Source of the DNA: Spartobacteria bacterium
Lineage (GTDB): Bacteria > Verrucomicrobiota > Verrucomicrobiia > Chthoniobacterales > UBA10450
DNA length: 64,000 bases
Reading direction: 5' to 3'
NCBI GenBank assembly: GCA_003134785.1
Contig: PLCN01000021.1
Span: 1-64,000, forward strand
Under the pieces are notes generated by a model, which had not been told where the DNA came from, did not search any database, and was given only the letters and a program-made list of their open reading frames with translations. A program made the position numbers and the translations under genes. Below, one piece after another: positions 25,550 to 35,066 of this stretch. Numbering within the stretch: the stretch's first letter is position 1; every line of letters begins with the position of its first letter.

Positions 25550-27037
25550 GTGCTTACTCCTCTTGCGTCTGGCGACTGGAATTACGGGACAGCCGCGCAT
25601 TTGCTAAACCGCGCCGCGTTCGGTGGCGCGCCCGAGGAAATCGAAGCTGCGCGTGCAAAGGGTCTGCCAAAGGTGGTGCGCGAATTAGTCGATACGAGCC
25701 CCGCATTGGAGAACCCACCGGCTCCGGCATGGGCGCTACCGCGAAATATTCGCGAGATTCGCATGGCGATTCGGGAGGAGAAGAACGAGCCCGACGGACG
25801 CAAGGATAAGAGGCGCGAATTTCGTCAGATGGAGGGCGAGAACATCCTTGATCTGCGCCGTTGGTGGCTCGGCCAGATGATGACGACGCCCGTGCCGCTG
25901 GCCGAAAAGATGACGCTTTTCTGGCACGGTCACTTCGCCACCAGCGTCGAGAAAGTGAAGGACGGCTACTGGATGTGGCGCCAGAACGACACGTTCCGCC
26001 GGCACGCACTCGGAAATTTTGCCACGCTCACGAAGGAGATCTCGCGCGACCCGGCCATGATGATCTACCTCGATTTGCAGCAGAGCCGGAAAGAGCACCC
26101 GAACGAAAATTGGGCGCGCGAATTGATGGAACTTTTCACCGTCGGGATCGGTCATTATTCCGAATCGGATATTCGCGAATCGGCCCGCGCGTTCACCGGT
26201 TATCGAATCGACCTGACGAACCAGCAATTTCGATTCGCTCCGAGACAGACCGATGCCGGCCCCAAAACATTCATGGAAAAAACGGGTCCCTGGAACGGCG
26301 ATGACATCATCGATATCTTGATGAAACAGCCGGCGTGCGCGCAGTTTCTCGCCCGGAAACTCTGGCGCTTCTTCGCGGAAGACGAGCCCTCGGCGCAAAT
26401 CGTCGACGCGGTCGCGGCGCGCATTCGCGAGCACAATTTCGAGATGCGTCCCGTCCTGAGCGAGATCTTCCGTTCGCGGGAATTTTATTCAGACGCGGCC
26501 ATGCGCAACCAGATCAAGAGCCCCATCCAGTATCTCATCCAGACCACCAAGCTGCTTGCCGCCGATCCGCCGGCTGCACCTGTGGCGCAAAATGCGATGC
26601 GGCAGATGGGCCAGATACTTTTTGCACCGCCGAATGTGAAAGGCTGGGATGGCGGCAAAGCGTGGGTGAGCACATCGACGCTTCTCTTCCGCTACAACTT
26701 CGCGAACTATCTGATCAACGGCGATTCGATGCGGCCAGAAGCCGATCCCTCAAAACAAAAAGGCGCCGATCTGGGATTTCGCCGCGGCCCATTCTCTGCC
26801 GATATTCCGCGGCGCGACCCGATCGACGTCGGCAAAGTCATACCGTTGGAATTGCGCGGTAAACCAGCTCAGCTCGTGGCCCATCTCAGCACCCGCCTGT
26901 TCCAGGGTCCGGCTCCGGAAACTGAGCGCGAAGCTTTCCTGCAATACTTGAAAGCGCGGGAGCCTGACACCGGCGACGCGACCATGCGCGGATTGCTTCA
27001 CCTCATGATGAGCACACCACAATTCCAACTCGCCTAA
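25550..27037 (+). CDS. DUF1800 protein
   Basis: A 495-residue DUF1800 protein. Typical blocks are AHLLNRAAFGGAPEEIEAAR, LAEKMTLFWHGHFATS, NENWARELMELFTVGIGHYSE, and a C-terminal FRSREFYSDAAMRNQIKSP. DUF1800 proteins are almost always encoded directly before a DUF1501 protein, as here (7 bp gap). The pair is thought to be exported and to act on large extracellular substrates; the reaction is unknown. No classical signal peptide is evident; the start codon at 25550 is GTG, preceded by a weak site. Confidence 0.93.
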   Translation: MLTPLASGDWNYGTAAHLLNRAAFGGAPEEIEAARAKGLPKVVRELVDTSPALENPPAPAWALPRNIREIRMAIREEKNEPDGRKDKRREFRQMEGENILDLRRWWLGQMMTTPVPLAEKMTLFWHGHFATSVEKVKDGYWMWRQNDTFRRHALGNFATLTKEISRDPAMMIYLDLQQSRKEHPNENWARELMELFTVGIGHYSESDIRESARAFTGYRIDLTNQQFRFAPRQTDAGPKTFMEKTGPWNGDDIIDILMKQPACAQFLARKLWRFFAEDEPSAQIVDAVAARIREHNFEMRPVLSEIFRSREFYSDAAMRNQIKSPIQYLIQTTKLLAADPPAAPVAQNAMRQMGQILFAPPNVKGWDGGKAWVSTSTLLFRYNFANYLINGDSMRPEADPSKQKGADLGFRRGPFSADIPRRDPIDVGKVIPLELRGKPAQLVAHLSTRLFQGPAPETEREAFLQYLKAREPDTGDATMRGLLHLMMSTPQFQLA

Positions 27038-27044
27038 CGAATCC

Positions 27045-28370
27045 ATGCATCCCACGCTTCACACTCGCCGGAAATTTCTTCGCACCTCGATGCTCGGCGC
27101 CGCGGCTTCGTGGACGCTCCCCGTCTTTCTCGAGAAGACATTTTTCACGCTGGACGCCATGGCCGCGGAAGCGGTCACGCAAGCTGTCACGGGTAAGGAC
27201 GGAACGATTCTCGTCGTCCTCCAGATGGCCGGTGGAAATGATGGCTTGAACATGGTCGTGCCGTTTGCCGATGACACTTACTACCGTTCGCGGCCGAGGC
27301 TCGGAATTCCCGCGGGCCAGATCCTGAAAATCGATTCTTACGCCGGCCTCAATCCGAAGCTCCCCGGTTTGAAGTCGCTCTTTGACGAAGGCCATCTCTC
27401 CGTTATCCAAGGCGTCGGTTATCCCAATCCGAATCGCTCTCATTTCCGCTCCACGGAAATCTGGCAGACCGCTTCCGACGCGGATCGGAACGAAAACCAA
27501 GGATGGCTCGGGAAGTATTTTGATAGCTGCTGCGCCGGCGCGGACCCAACCGTGGGTGTTGCCATCGGCGACCAGATGCCCCAGGCGTTCGTCGCGCGCA
27601 CGCCCACCGGCGTTACCTTTTCAAAGCCGGAACAATTTCGCTGGGTGCCATCTGAGAAAAGGCACGGCCCCATGAGCGCGGAGGAAACATTTTTCCGGCA
27701 ACTAAGCGGCGTGAACGACGACGCTGCGCCGTCAGCGAATGACGGCGGCTCCATCGGCGCGATCCCCGGTGACACGAAGGCGAATCAAAGCGCCGTCGAT
27801 TTTCTCCAGCGCACCGCCCTGGATGCGCAGCTCAGTTCCGACAAGATCCTGGCCATCGCTCGCAAATACAAATCGAACATGCCTTATCCGCAGGGGCGGC
27901 TGGCCGCGAGCCTCAGCCTCATCGCGCGCATGATCGCGGGCGGTCTGCCGACGCGGGTTTATTATGCGAGCCAGGGCGGATTCGACACGCATGCCGGCCA
28001 ACTGAATACCCATGACCGGCTAATGACCGAGCTAAACGATTCGCTCAACGCGTTCGTGGCCGACTTGAAACAGCAGGGCAACTTCGATCGCGTCCTGCTC
28101 ATGACCTTCAGCGAATTCGGCCGGCGCGTGGCCGAGAATGCAAACGGCGGAACCGACCACGGCGCCGCCGCCCCGATGTTCGTCCTGGGAGGCGCAGTCA
28201 AGCCGGGTCTTTTCGGAAAATATCCGAGCCTGAGCGATCTCGATCACGGCGACTTGAAGTTCAACACCGATTTTCGCAGCGTCTACGGAACGATCCTGGA
28301 CCGCTGGCTGAAAGCTCCGAGCCAGCTTGTGCTCGGCCGCAAATTTTCCGCGCTTCCAATTATCGGTTAG
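27045..28370 (+). CDS. DUF1501 protein with Tat signal
   Basis: A 441-residue DUF1501 (sulfatase-like fold) protein. The N-terminus has a twin-arginine signal (TRRKFLRTSMLGAAAS), so it is exported folded and may carry a metal. Conserved blocks are VVLQMAGGNDGLNMVVPF, NRSHFRSTEIWQTA, GGFDTHAGQL, and TFSEFGRRVAENANGGTDHG AA (Asp/His metal-site style). It is co-transcribed with the DUF1800 gene. Confidence 0.95.
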   Translation: MHPTLHTRRKFLRTSMLGAAASWTLPVFLEKTFFTLDAMAAEAVTQAVTGKDGTILVVLQMAGGNDGLNMVVPFADDTYYRSRPRLGIPAGQILKIDSYAGLNPKLPGLKSLFDEGHLSVIQGVGYPNPNRSHFRSTEIWQTASDADRNENQGWLGKYFDSCCAGADPTVGVAIGDQMPQAFVARTPTGVTFSKPEQFRWVPSEKRHGPMSAEETFFRQLSGVNDDAAPSANDGGSIGAIPGDTKANQSAVDFLQRTALDAQLSSDKILAIARKYKSNMPYPQGRLAASLSLIARMIAGGLPTRVYYASQGGFDTHAGQLNTHDRLMTELNDSLNAFVADLKQQGNFDRVLLMTFSEFGRRVAENANGGTDHGAAAPMFVLGGAVKPGLFGKYPSLSDLDHGDLKFNTDFRSVYGTILDRWLKAPSQLVLGRKFSALPIIG

Positions 28371-28411
28371 CGCTTCTTCCGTTTTTCTCCGTTCGCCAAA
28401 TCGCTAGATGA

Positions 28412-29609
28412 TTACCTGTCGAATCGGAAAAGCCGGGCTGCCGGATTCGGCCGTTGCAGAAGCTGATCGCGGATGATCTCAGCCGCAACGGCTGCGTAAG
28501 TGATGCCATTGCCTCCAAAACCGAGAGCGAATAGGTAGCGCGGAAAGTCGGGAAGGGAACCAATGTAAGCTAGGCCGTCCTTTGTTTCCGCGAAGGTGCC
28601 GGCCCAGGGATACGCCACCTCCAGGTCGATCTTCGGAAACATTTCGCGAAACAGACGGCTAGCTTCTCGGTTTTTTTCGGGATAAGACGGTCTCGGTGGG
28701 CTGGGTTTCGGAACGGTATGTCTTCACCGCCTACCAGCGCGCGGCCGTCCGGAGTAGTGCGCAGATAAAGATAAGGGCGTGCCGTTTCCCAGATGAGGCA
28801 TTCTTCCCACCAGCCCTCGAAACTTGCCAGCGGCCTGCTCACGAAAGCGAACGTGCTTTTCAGCGTCGCGATGTGTCGCGGCAGAAATTGCACCGACTCA
28901 TACCCGATCGCGAAGACCACTTGCCGCGCGGTTACTTTGAAGCCTCGGTCGGTCTCGCTCGAGGTTCCAGTTTCGCTCGCCTCATGTTTCACCACTTCCG
29001 TTCGTTCGAACACTCGCAGTCCACGCTGGCAGGCTTGCGCCAGGAGTTGATGGGTCAGTCGATAAGGATCCACCTCCGCGGCATCTTGCGAGAGCAACGC
29101 GGGCCGTTCGAAAGAAAACATCGAGCTTACTTCGCGCTTATCCAGATACTCGACTGCGATCCCGGCCTTCTTCCGGGCCGCGCATTCTTCCCCCAGCAAT
29201 TTGGCGTCGCGTTTCCGGCTGGCCAGATAGACACTTTTTTTCTCCGGAAGCCGCAGGAATCGTTCAACTCGCGGACGATCGTCTCAATATTTCCGATGCT
29301 GTCGCGGCAGATTCGATAAGCATCCTCGGCCTCACGCTGGCCGATCATTTTCGCCAGCTCCGTCAGCGGGACGTCTATTTCGTACTCCAGGAGCGCCGTG
29401 CTCGCGGCGGTGCTGCCGCGGCCATTATCACGTTTATCCATAACCACGACGTCCAGGCCTTCTTTCACCAAATGATGCGCAATGAAGGCGCCGGTAATTC
29501 CGCCGCCGAGCACGAGGATTTCACAGTTCAAATCCTGTTTGAGCGACGGATAAACGGCGGGCAAGCCGTCTTGCAACGGCCAGAACGGGTGTGCAGAAGT
29601 CAGGTCCAT
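28412..29609 (-). pseudogene. FAD-dependent oxidoreductase (DAO family), two frameshifts
   Basis: Three consecutive frames make one ~400-residue DAO-family oxidoreductase. The first part has the FAD-binding LVLGGGITGAFIAHHLVKEG and an RGSTAASTALLEYEID block. The middle part runs from SVYLASRKRDAKLLGEECA to RLIPKK. The last part is FPKIDLEVAYPWAGTFAETK ... YLFALGFGGNGITYAAVAAEI. Both breaks are single-base losses in A7 runs (minus strand, near 29236-29242 and 28667-28673); one more A in each restores the frame. It could be a young pseudogene or an assembly artefact. Confidence 0.85.
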
Positions 29610-30009
29610 GATCGACGGCAGGTTCCCCTATATACTACCGACCACATCGAAGAGGAATGTCGATTATGCCGTTGGCTTGACCTAGCAAGGACGCGCTAAC
29701 TAGTAGCCGATAACTGCGGTCGCGCGCAGATTCCTCTGGTGTTTCGATCAACCGGCGAACAAAACGAGCTAGTCCCCCAACATGTCCCCCATCCACAGAG
29801 CCAGCCCGACAGAATATTCGCCCCGCCGTCGTCAGCGGTTCGGCGTCGATTTTTATGAGAGCGCGATGACCGGTCTGTTTACGCCCGTCGCTACTACCCT
29901 TCCTGTTCGCGCGGTCGCAGAGTTCGTGCTCGAAGCGCCATGCAAGCCGCGCCATGCGCGTCTTACCAAATGTTTACCGAGATAGTTAAATCCTAAACCA
30001 GGGAGATAG
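29610..30009. other. Intergenic region
   Basis: I see no gene on either strand in these 400 bp. The 3' end (AAATCCTAAACCAGGGAGATAG) has a plausible ribosome site (GGGAGA) for the secreted protein at 30010. Confidence 0.4.
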
Positions 30010-30480
30010 ATGAAAACAAAATGCAGTCTGATGGTCGCTGTTTCAGGTTTATTCCTGATTCTTGCCAACACAGCTTTCGCAGCACCGATACCTTGCACTG
30101 GCGCCGGTTCGATCCGGCGCGTGAGAAACACCGCCATAGGGAACTATGAATACGTTATCTTTGATTATGTTCCGCCGCCGGCCGCGAGCTATTCCGTCAC
30201 TGCGGTGCCGCCTTCCTTTACCGAAGACGAGGGCGCGGATCCCGGCACGGTCAGTGGCAACAAATTCAAACAAATCAGGTTCAAGGCGCTCACGTGGACT
30301 TGCACGATTAACCAAAGCTTTTCCTTACCCAAGACAGCAATAAAAGGCATAAAAAAAACGGGCCAATTCGAAGCAGTGATCACATACGTCGTCGGCTATA
30401 GAACTGCTTCAACGTATCTGAACACCTATTCTTACAATGTCGGTCCCATCAAAAAAGTGGTGATGCAATTCAGGCGTTAG
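30010..30480 (+). CDS. Secreted hypothetical protein
   Basis: A 156-residue exported protein with a clear signal peptide (about 1-24, ending AFA). The mature part is beta-rich with Tyr/Thr-rich strands and two cysteines at about 29 and 97. A GGGAGATAG ribosome site is 5 bp before the ATG. No family was recognised. Confidence 0.65.
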   Translation: MKTKCSLMVAVSGLFLILANTAFAAPIPCTGAGSIRRVRNTAIGNYEYVIFDYVPPPAASYSVTAVPPSFTEDEGADPGTVSGNKFKQIRFKALTWTCTINQSFSLPKTAIKGIKKTGQFEAVITYVVGYRTASTYLNTYSYNVGPIKKVVMQFRR

Positions 30481-30575
30481 CAGCGGGCGACTTCTGGTAC
30501 CAATCTCCCATAACATCGCACGCGCGTTCGCGTCAGTTGCGCGGAATCAAAAAACGCGAACGCAACCCGAAAAAC

Positions 30576-31269
30576 ATGATTGTACCGCGCACCATTGCGA
30601 ATTTGCTCCTCGCTTTCACGTTCCTGCGCGGCACCGGAAGCTTAGTATTCGCTCAGCCCGGCAGCACCGACCTTTACCCAAATCGTTGTGTTTGGCGACA
30701 GCCTCTCCGACACCGGCAGCGTTCGTGACCGCACGAACTCAAAAAGCGGCGGCACGATTCGATAACTGGAAGGATTCACAGGCGGCCGAAATCATGGCCA
30801 CCGGCATTCCTCCGAAAAACGATCTCGAATCCGCGATCGTTCGCAGCCTCCCGCCGGGACACTACACCGCAGTCCTCGCCGGCATAAACGGGCTGTCGGT
30901 AACGGTCTGGTGGAAGTTTACGATCTCGAACCAGGCGCCAGTTCCACGCTGGCGAACCTCAGCACCCGCGGCTTCGTCGGCGCCGGCGATAACGTCATGA
31001 TCGGCGGCCTCATCATCGGCAGCGGCGGGAGTCCGATCGTCGTCCTTCGCGCTATTGGACCTTCACTGGCAAGCTCCGGCATCGCCTTCAACGACGACTG
31101 GAGAATCCCGCAGACATTAGCTGTGCGCGCGACGAACCTCGCTCCGACCGACAATCGCGAAGCAGCGATCGTCGCGCCCTTCCTTACGCCCGGGAACTAC
31201 ACCGCGATCGTCCGCAGTAAAGGCAACACCACCGGACTCGCGCTCGTCGAAGTCTATCGAATCCCGTAG
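30576..31269 (+). pseudogene. Deleted paralogue of the GDSL hydrolase
   Basis: A signal-like start (MIVPRTIANLLLAFTFL...) leads to DNA for FGDSLSDTGSVRDRTNSKSG, matching the 23.2 kb hydrolase in another frame. The sequence then jumps from the region matching 23.4 kb to that matching 24.44 kb, which removes about 1 kb including the Asn and Asp/His catalytic blocks. The first surface module follows (QAAEIMATGIPPKNDLESAI) with a further frame break near 30890. The second module (VEVYDLEP ... ALVEVYRIP) is intact but lacks about 15 residues after ASSGI. It cannot encode an active enzyme. Confidence 0.88.
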
Positions 31270-31403
31270 CCTGCAAAAAAGCCAACTGCGTTGGAGAACC
31301 GGCTTACCGGCGGCTTACTCGCACCGAACTCAGGCTCTGACCTCCGAGGGCTGTCCTGATAACCAATAACTGATAACCGAAATAATCGGCGCACCGCGCC
31401 GCC

Positions 31404-31919
31404 CTACTTCTTCACCTTGATCGACTTGATAATGCCTTCCAGCACGTCCTTGGTGTTGGCGGGAGCGTCGGTGTCATAGTCGGCATAGAAGACCCCGGCC
31501 TTATCTCCTCCTGCCGGGAATATCGCCACCACGAACTGCACCTTGGTGCCTTCGCGTTTATCCAGGCCGCTTCCTTTTACCAGCATGAAATGAACGCCAT
31601 TGATGTCGATCGCTTCCTCTTTGACATCCTTATCCAGGCTCTTGAGCGAGTCCTTCAGGGTCGCATCCAGATCTTTGGCCAGCGCCTTCTGATCCGAAGT
31701 TTTCACCATCCACGCACTGAGATAAGCGTGATTATCGGGCGCTGTCGCCTCCGCACTTTCATCCTCGATGTTGCCCTTCGGGTTCCAGCCCGACGGGACT
31801 TCGAAGGTATACGCGGGCTTCGCCGCGCTGGGCACTGACATCGTCTCGGCGAACGCGGGCAATGCCAGACCAATGGCCGCAGTGATAAGGGTGAATTTGG
31901 AGAAGGTGGCCGTTTTCAT
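31404..31919 (-). CDS. Secreted hypothetical protein
   Basis: A 171-residue exported protein (signal about 1-24, AFAE). The body, YTFEVPSGWNPKGNIEDES ... LSAWMVKTSDQKALAKDLDA ... FVVAIFPAGGDKAGVFYADYD, resembles the PsbP/DUF1795-like fold of small periplasmic or lipoprotein-type proteins that begin 'FxxxxPxGW'. I chose ATG 31919 because the signal peptide starts there. Function unknown. Confidence 0.7.
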   Translation of the reverse strand: MKTATFSKFTLITAAIGLALPAFAETMSVPSAAKPAYTFEVPSGWNPKGNIEDESAEATAPDNHAYLSAWMVKTSDQKALAKDLDATLKDSLKSLDKDVKEEAIDINGVHFMLVKGSGLDKREGTKVQFVVAIFPAGGDKAGVFYADYDTDAPANTKDVLEGIIKSIKVKK

Positions 31920-32384
31920 TTTTTTTGTGGTTGACCACAGGCTGACCGGCGCACCGGCGGATGACAAGAAGTATTGGGCTTGGAAACGCCTGCGCTCTCG
32001 CCGATCACAGACAACCCAACCCCCGATAACCTCTAACCCTCGGTTCCGAGGCGATTTCCCTTCCATCTCAACAGTCGTCCGATAAATGCATCAGTCTCCC
32101 TTATGCCTTCGCCCGAAGAGAATAGTGCTTCTGTGATTTCGCCCCTCAACGACGTGCAGGAAAACGTCTGCCGATTCCAACGCCGACGAAGCCGTCTGCT
32201 CTGTTTCGCCAGGAAGCGTGCGCGGCGAACGCGACTGCGCCGGTTACGCAACGAACTTCAGCGCGCTATTCCGCTTGCTGGAGTTACCTCCGATCACTGA
32301 AGAGCAGCTCGATCAGCTCGATTGGCTTGCCGCCGACCGCGAAGCGAGACCCACCCGGGCGATTGGGAATCTGGATGGCTCCGT
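31920..32384. other. Intergenic region
   Basis: No supported gene. Short frames here (for example 32103-32300) are arginine-rich with no protein-like pattern. A TAACC/GATAAC-type short motif recurs at both ends and near 31355 and 22460. Confidence 0.4.
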
Positions 32385-32564
32385 AAAACACTCCCGATCC
32401 AGGTCGAGCAACGGATCTTTCTCATCCCCGGTCAAAAGGTCATGCTCGATGGCGTAGAAGCGCGCAGCCTGAACCAAGCTGTAGCGAGAAATCGTCAGCG
32501 ATTTCCTGCGGATTTCATGTTTGAGCTCTGGCCCGCCTTCTGCCCGACAACAAATAACCAATAG
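32385..32564 (+). pseudogene. ORF6N-domain gene relic
   Basis: About 50 codons read [20 protein letters not shown] then [20 protein letters not shown] and DFMFEL. This matches the start of ORF6N-domain proteins, phage-type DNA-binding proteins, except that about eight residues (the 'DLAxLYG' part) are missing in the middle. The frame ends soon after. It is a remnant of a once-mobile gene. Confidence 0.65.
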
Positions 32565-32867
32565 AGCTGCTAACTAACAGCTGACCTCTGAAATCAGCGT
32601 TCAGCGCTGAGGAATTGGTGGCGGCAGTGGAGGTGGACCGATCCGGCGTTCATCCGATCCATCTTTGCGTAGACACTCTTCTGTTGGTCGGCCAGTTTCC
32701 ACACGTACGGCAAGTGGACCGTCATCGCGTTGAAGAGTTCCACCAGCTCGGCGAAACCCTGCATTCCTTGGCCGGCGTTGGGCGGCAATCAACGCGATCT
32801 GCGGGAAGTGCTCGACGAGTTGAAGAAATAGGCCAGCTCTCCGAGCGGAAATGGATTAGAGTTGGCC
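32565..32867. other. Intergenic region before lemA
   Basis: A minus-strand frame (32594-32788) has a protein-like composition (FAELVELFNAMTVHLPYVW...) but no match I recognise and no promoter. It may be a gene relic. No other feature is seen. Confidence 0.3.
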
Positions 32868-33518
32868 ATGAACAAATTTGCTCTTGTTGCCGGAAAGGTT
32901 TTTGCCTTCCTGCTGCTCGTTTTTGCATTGAGCGGCTGCGGTTACAATCGATTGGTCGCGCTGGAACAAAACGTGAACAAGAAATGGGCCGACGTGCAGT
33001 CCGTCTACCAGCGGCGCGCCGATCTCATTCCGAACCTCGTCAATACCGTGGCCGGCGCTGCGAACTTCGAAAAATCGACGCTGACGGAAGTGACGAATGC
33101 CCGGGCCAGTGTGGGCCAGGTGAAACTCGATCCAAGCAAGGCGCCGACCGACGCAGCCCAACTTGAGGCATTCCAAAAAGCCCAAGGCCAATTGAGTACA
33201 GCCCTGTCGCGACTGCTGGTGGTGAGCGAAAATTATCCGCAGCTCAAAGCCACCGAAGCGTTCCAGAATCTGCAGGCGCAGCTCGAAGGAACCGAGAATC
33301 GGATCTCGGTCGAACGGAATAATTTCAATGCGGCGGTGCAAGAGTACAACACGGCCATCCAGAGATTTCCGACCAACGTGTTTAACAAGATGTTTGGATT
33401 TCAACCGCGGCCTTACTTCAACGCTCAGCCGAGTGCCGAGAAGGCGCCCGAAGTGAAATTCGATTTCAACAAAGCGCCGGCCACAACGCCTGCGACGTCG
33501 CCGGCTGTAACGCCCTAA
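32868..33518 (+). CDS. lemA: LemA-family protein
   Basis: A 216-residue LemA protein with an N-terminal membrane helix that doubles as a lipoprotein-like signal (LLLVFALSGCGYN, possible lipobox LSGC). The LemA core follows: NRLVALEQNVNKKWADVQSV, QRRADLIPNLVNTVAGAA, a helical middle, and ERNNFNAAVQEYNTAIQRFP then TNVFNKMFGF. The Pro/Ala/Thr-rich tail is an extension. It is followed by two TPM-domain genes, the usual LemA neighbourhood. The start is ATG 32868; ATG 32862 is two codons earlier. Confidence 0.93.
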   Translation: MNKFALVAGKVFAFLLLVFALSGCGYNRLVALEQNVNKKWADVQSVYQRRADLIPNLVNTVAGAANFEKSTLTEVTNARASVGQVKLDPSKAPTDAAQLEAFQKAQGQLSTALSRLLVVSENYPQLKATEAFQNLQAQLEGTENRISVERNNFNAAVQEYNTAIQRFPTNVFNKMFGFQPRPYFNAQPSAEKAPEVKFDFNKAPATTPATSPAVTP

Positions 33519-33555
33519 CGCAAGACGCCCCACGCTCAAAAAGGCGTCTCCACCT

Positions 33556-34311
33556 GTGAAAACGTTCGCGTTGCTGGTTTCGGTGTTGATGGCATTCGGT
33601 GTCGCGGATTTGCGCGCGGCTGAGACTATTCCGCCGAAGCCCGCCGGTTACTTCAATGACTACGCCGGCGTTGTTTCGAAGGAGGCGGCGCTGCGTTTCA
33701 ACGAGCAGCTCGCGCAATTCGAACGCGAAACCTCGAACCAGGTCCTGGTCGCCGTCTTCCGTAAGATGGAAAGCGATTCTTCCATCGAGGATTACGCCCA
33801 GCGCGTGGCGCAAGCGTGGGGCGTCGGCAAGAAAGACCGCAGGAACGGCGTGGTCCTTCTCGTCTTTGTCGACGATCGGAGAATGTCTCTTCAAGTTGGT
33901 TACGGTTTGGAAGGGGCTTTGCCGGATGCGGTCGCGTTCGATATCCGGTCTCGCCACATCAATCCGCGTTTCCGGAACGGGGATTATGAGGGCGGACTCG
34001 CCGAAGGAATTGATCTGATCCTCAAAGCCATCCGCGGCGAATACACCGGGGACGGCAAGACCAACGCGGAGCGCACCTCCAAGAGCAGCGGTGGAGGAAA
34101 CATTCTCTTTCTCGTTATTTTCGTCATCATCGTCTTGATGGTGATGCGATCATCACGGCGCCGTAGCGGATACGGGTACTCGAGTTTTGGGGGACCTTTC
34201 CTCGGCGGATGGTTAAGCGGCGGCGGAAGCTCGTCGGGCGGTTCCTCCGGTGGCGGCTTCAGCGGAGGTGGCGGAAGCTTCGGCGGCGGCGGCTCGAGTG
34301 GAAGCTGGTAG
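33556..34311 (+). CDS. TPM-domain membrane protein with Gly/Ser-rich tail
   Basis: A 251-residue protein. A signal peptide (GTG start 33556; about 1-22) leads to a TPM_phosphatase domain (about 30-165; YFNDYAGVVSKEAALRFNEQ, VLVAVFRKMESDSSIEDYAQ, RRNGVVLLVFVDDRRMSLQV, GYGLEGALPDAVAF). A transmembrane helix (ILFLVIFVIIVLMVMRS) and a tail of Gly/Ser repeats follow. This is the YgcG architecture. TPM proteins bind metals and often act with LemA in the envelope. Confidence 0.9.
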   Translation: MKTFALLVSVLMAFGVADLRAAETIPPKPAGYFNDYAGVVSKEAALRFNEQLAQFERETSNQVLVAVFRKMESDSSIEDYAQRVAQAWGVGKKDRRNGVVLLVFVDDRRMSLQVGYGLEGALPDAVAFDIRSRHINPRFRNGDYEGGLAEGIDLILKAIRGEYTGDGKTNAERTSKSSGGGNILFLVIFVIIVLMVMRSSRRRSGYGYSSFGGPFLGGWLSGGGSSSGGSSGGGFSGGGGSFGGGGSSGSW

Positions 34312-34316
34312 AAGCG

Positions 34317-34754
34317 ATGCGAACAAAGGATTTCCTCGATAAGCTCGAACACGATCGCATCGTCAGCGCGATCAAAACGGCTGAAGCGAATACCTCCGGA
34401 CAGATTCGAGTCTACGTGCAGCGGGGAGAACTAGCGCGCGAGCCGCTGATCGCGGCGCAGAAAAAATTCCAGAAGCTGGGCATGCAAGCGACCAGGGAGC
34501 GAAACGGCATTTTGATTTTTGTGGTTCCGCGGGCGCGCAAGTTTGCGGTGATAGGAGACGAAGGCATCCATCAGAAATGCGGGGATGAATTCTGGGAGCA
34601 GTTGGTGGAAAGGATGCGCGCGCATTTCCAGAAAGAGAATTTCACCGACGCCTTGGTGGAAGCGATCGAAGAAGCCGGCAAACTTCTGTCCCGCCATTTT
34701 CCGAAGACGGCTCCTCCGCAAAACGAGCTATCGGACGAGATCGTCGAAGGCTAA
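34317..34754 (+). CDS. Second TPM-domain protein, soluble
   Basis: A 145-residue protein: KLEHDRIVSAIKTAEANTSG, QIRVYVQRGE, RNGILIFVVPRARKFAVIGD EGIHQKCGDEFW (spaced here). This is the TPM/Psb32-like fold without signal or anchor. I chose ATG 34317; the frame upstream lies in the Gly/Ser-coding tail of the previous gene. It starts 5 bp after that gene, so lemA and both TPM genes form one operon. Confidence 0.85.
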   Translation: MRTKDFLDKLEHDRIVSAIKTAEANTSGQIRVYVQRGELAREPLIAAQKKFQKLGMQATRERNGILIFVVPRARKFAVIGDEGIHQKCGDEFWEQLVERMRAHFQKENFTDALVEAIEEAGKLLSRHFPKTAPPQNELSDEIVEG

Positions 34755-34761
34755 TTCAGGA

Positions 34762-34816
34762 GAGGCGGTTTACAAACCGCCGAACAAAAAAAGAAGGCGG
34801 TTTGTAAACCGCCTCT
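34762..34816. repeat. Two palindromes in tandem after the lemA-TPM operon
   Basis: GGCGGTTTACAAACCGCC and GGCGGTTTGTAAACCGCC, each a near-perfect hairpin, are separated by an A-rich spacer and together also pair with each other. They follow the TPM gene by 10 bp and could end its transcript. Confidence 0.7.
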
Positions 34817-34984
34817 TCTTGATGCCGGCAGACGAGCTTCGCGTTAGGAGAAATCCCTTCTTGCAAAGCGGGCGCACTGGTGTTGATTCCACGTCCCGCA
34901 ACGAGTTTTTGAAGTTGCGCCGTTGGTCCCTGGGTTTCCGTCGCTGGACGTGAGGCCGCACTCGTCAGGGGTAACCCGGTGCTT

Positions 34985-35031
34985 GGAGGATTTCGGATTT
35001 TGGATCTCGGATTTCGGAAGGATTTAACTTT
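34985..35031. repeat. Degenerate GGATTTCGG-type short tandem repeat
   Basis: GGATTTCGGATTTTGGATCT followed by CGGATTTCGGAAGGATT: copies of a GGATTT(C/T)GG unit upstream of rpoA. The same kind of sequence, inverted and diverged, precedes tRNA-Gln at 53585-53670. Confidence 0.55.
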
Positions 35032-35066
35032 CCCGCTATCTGGTTTCCGCTATCCGGTTTTATAAA

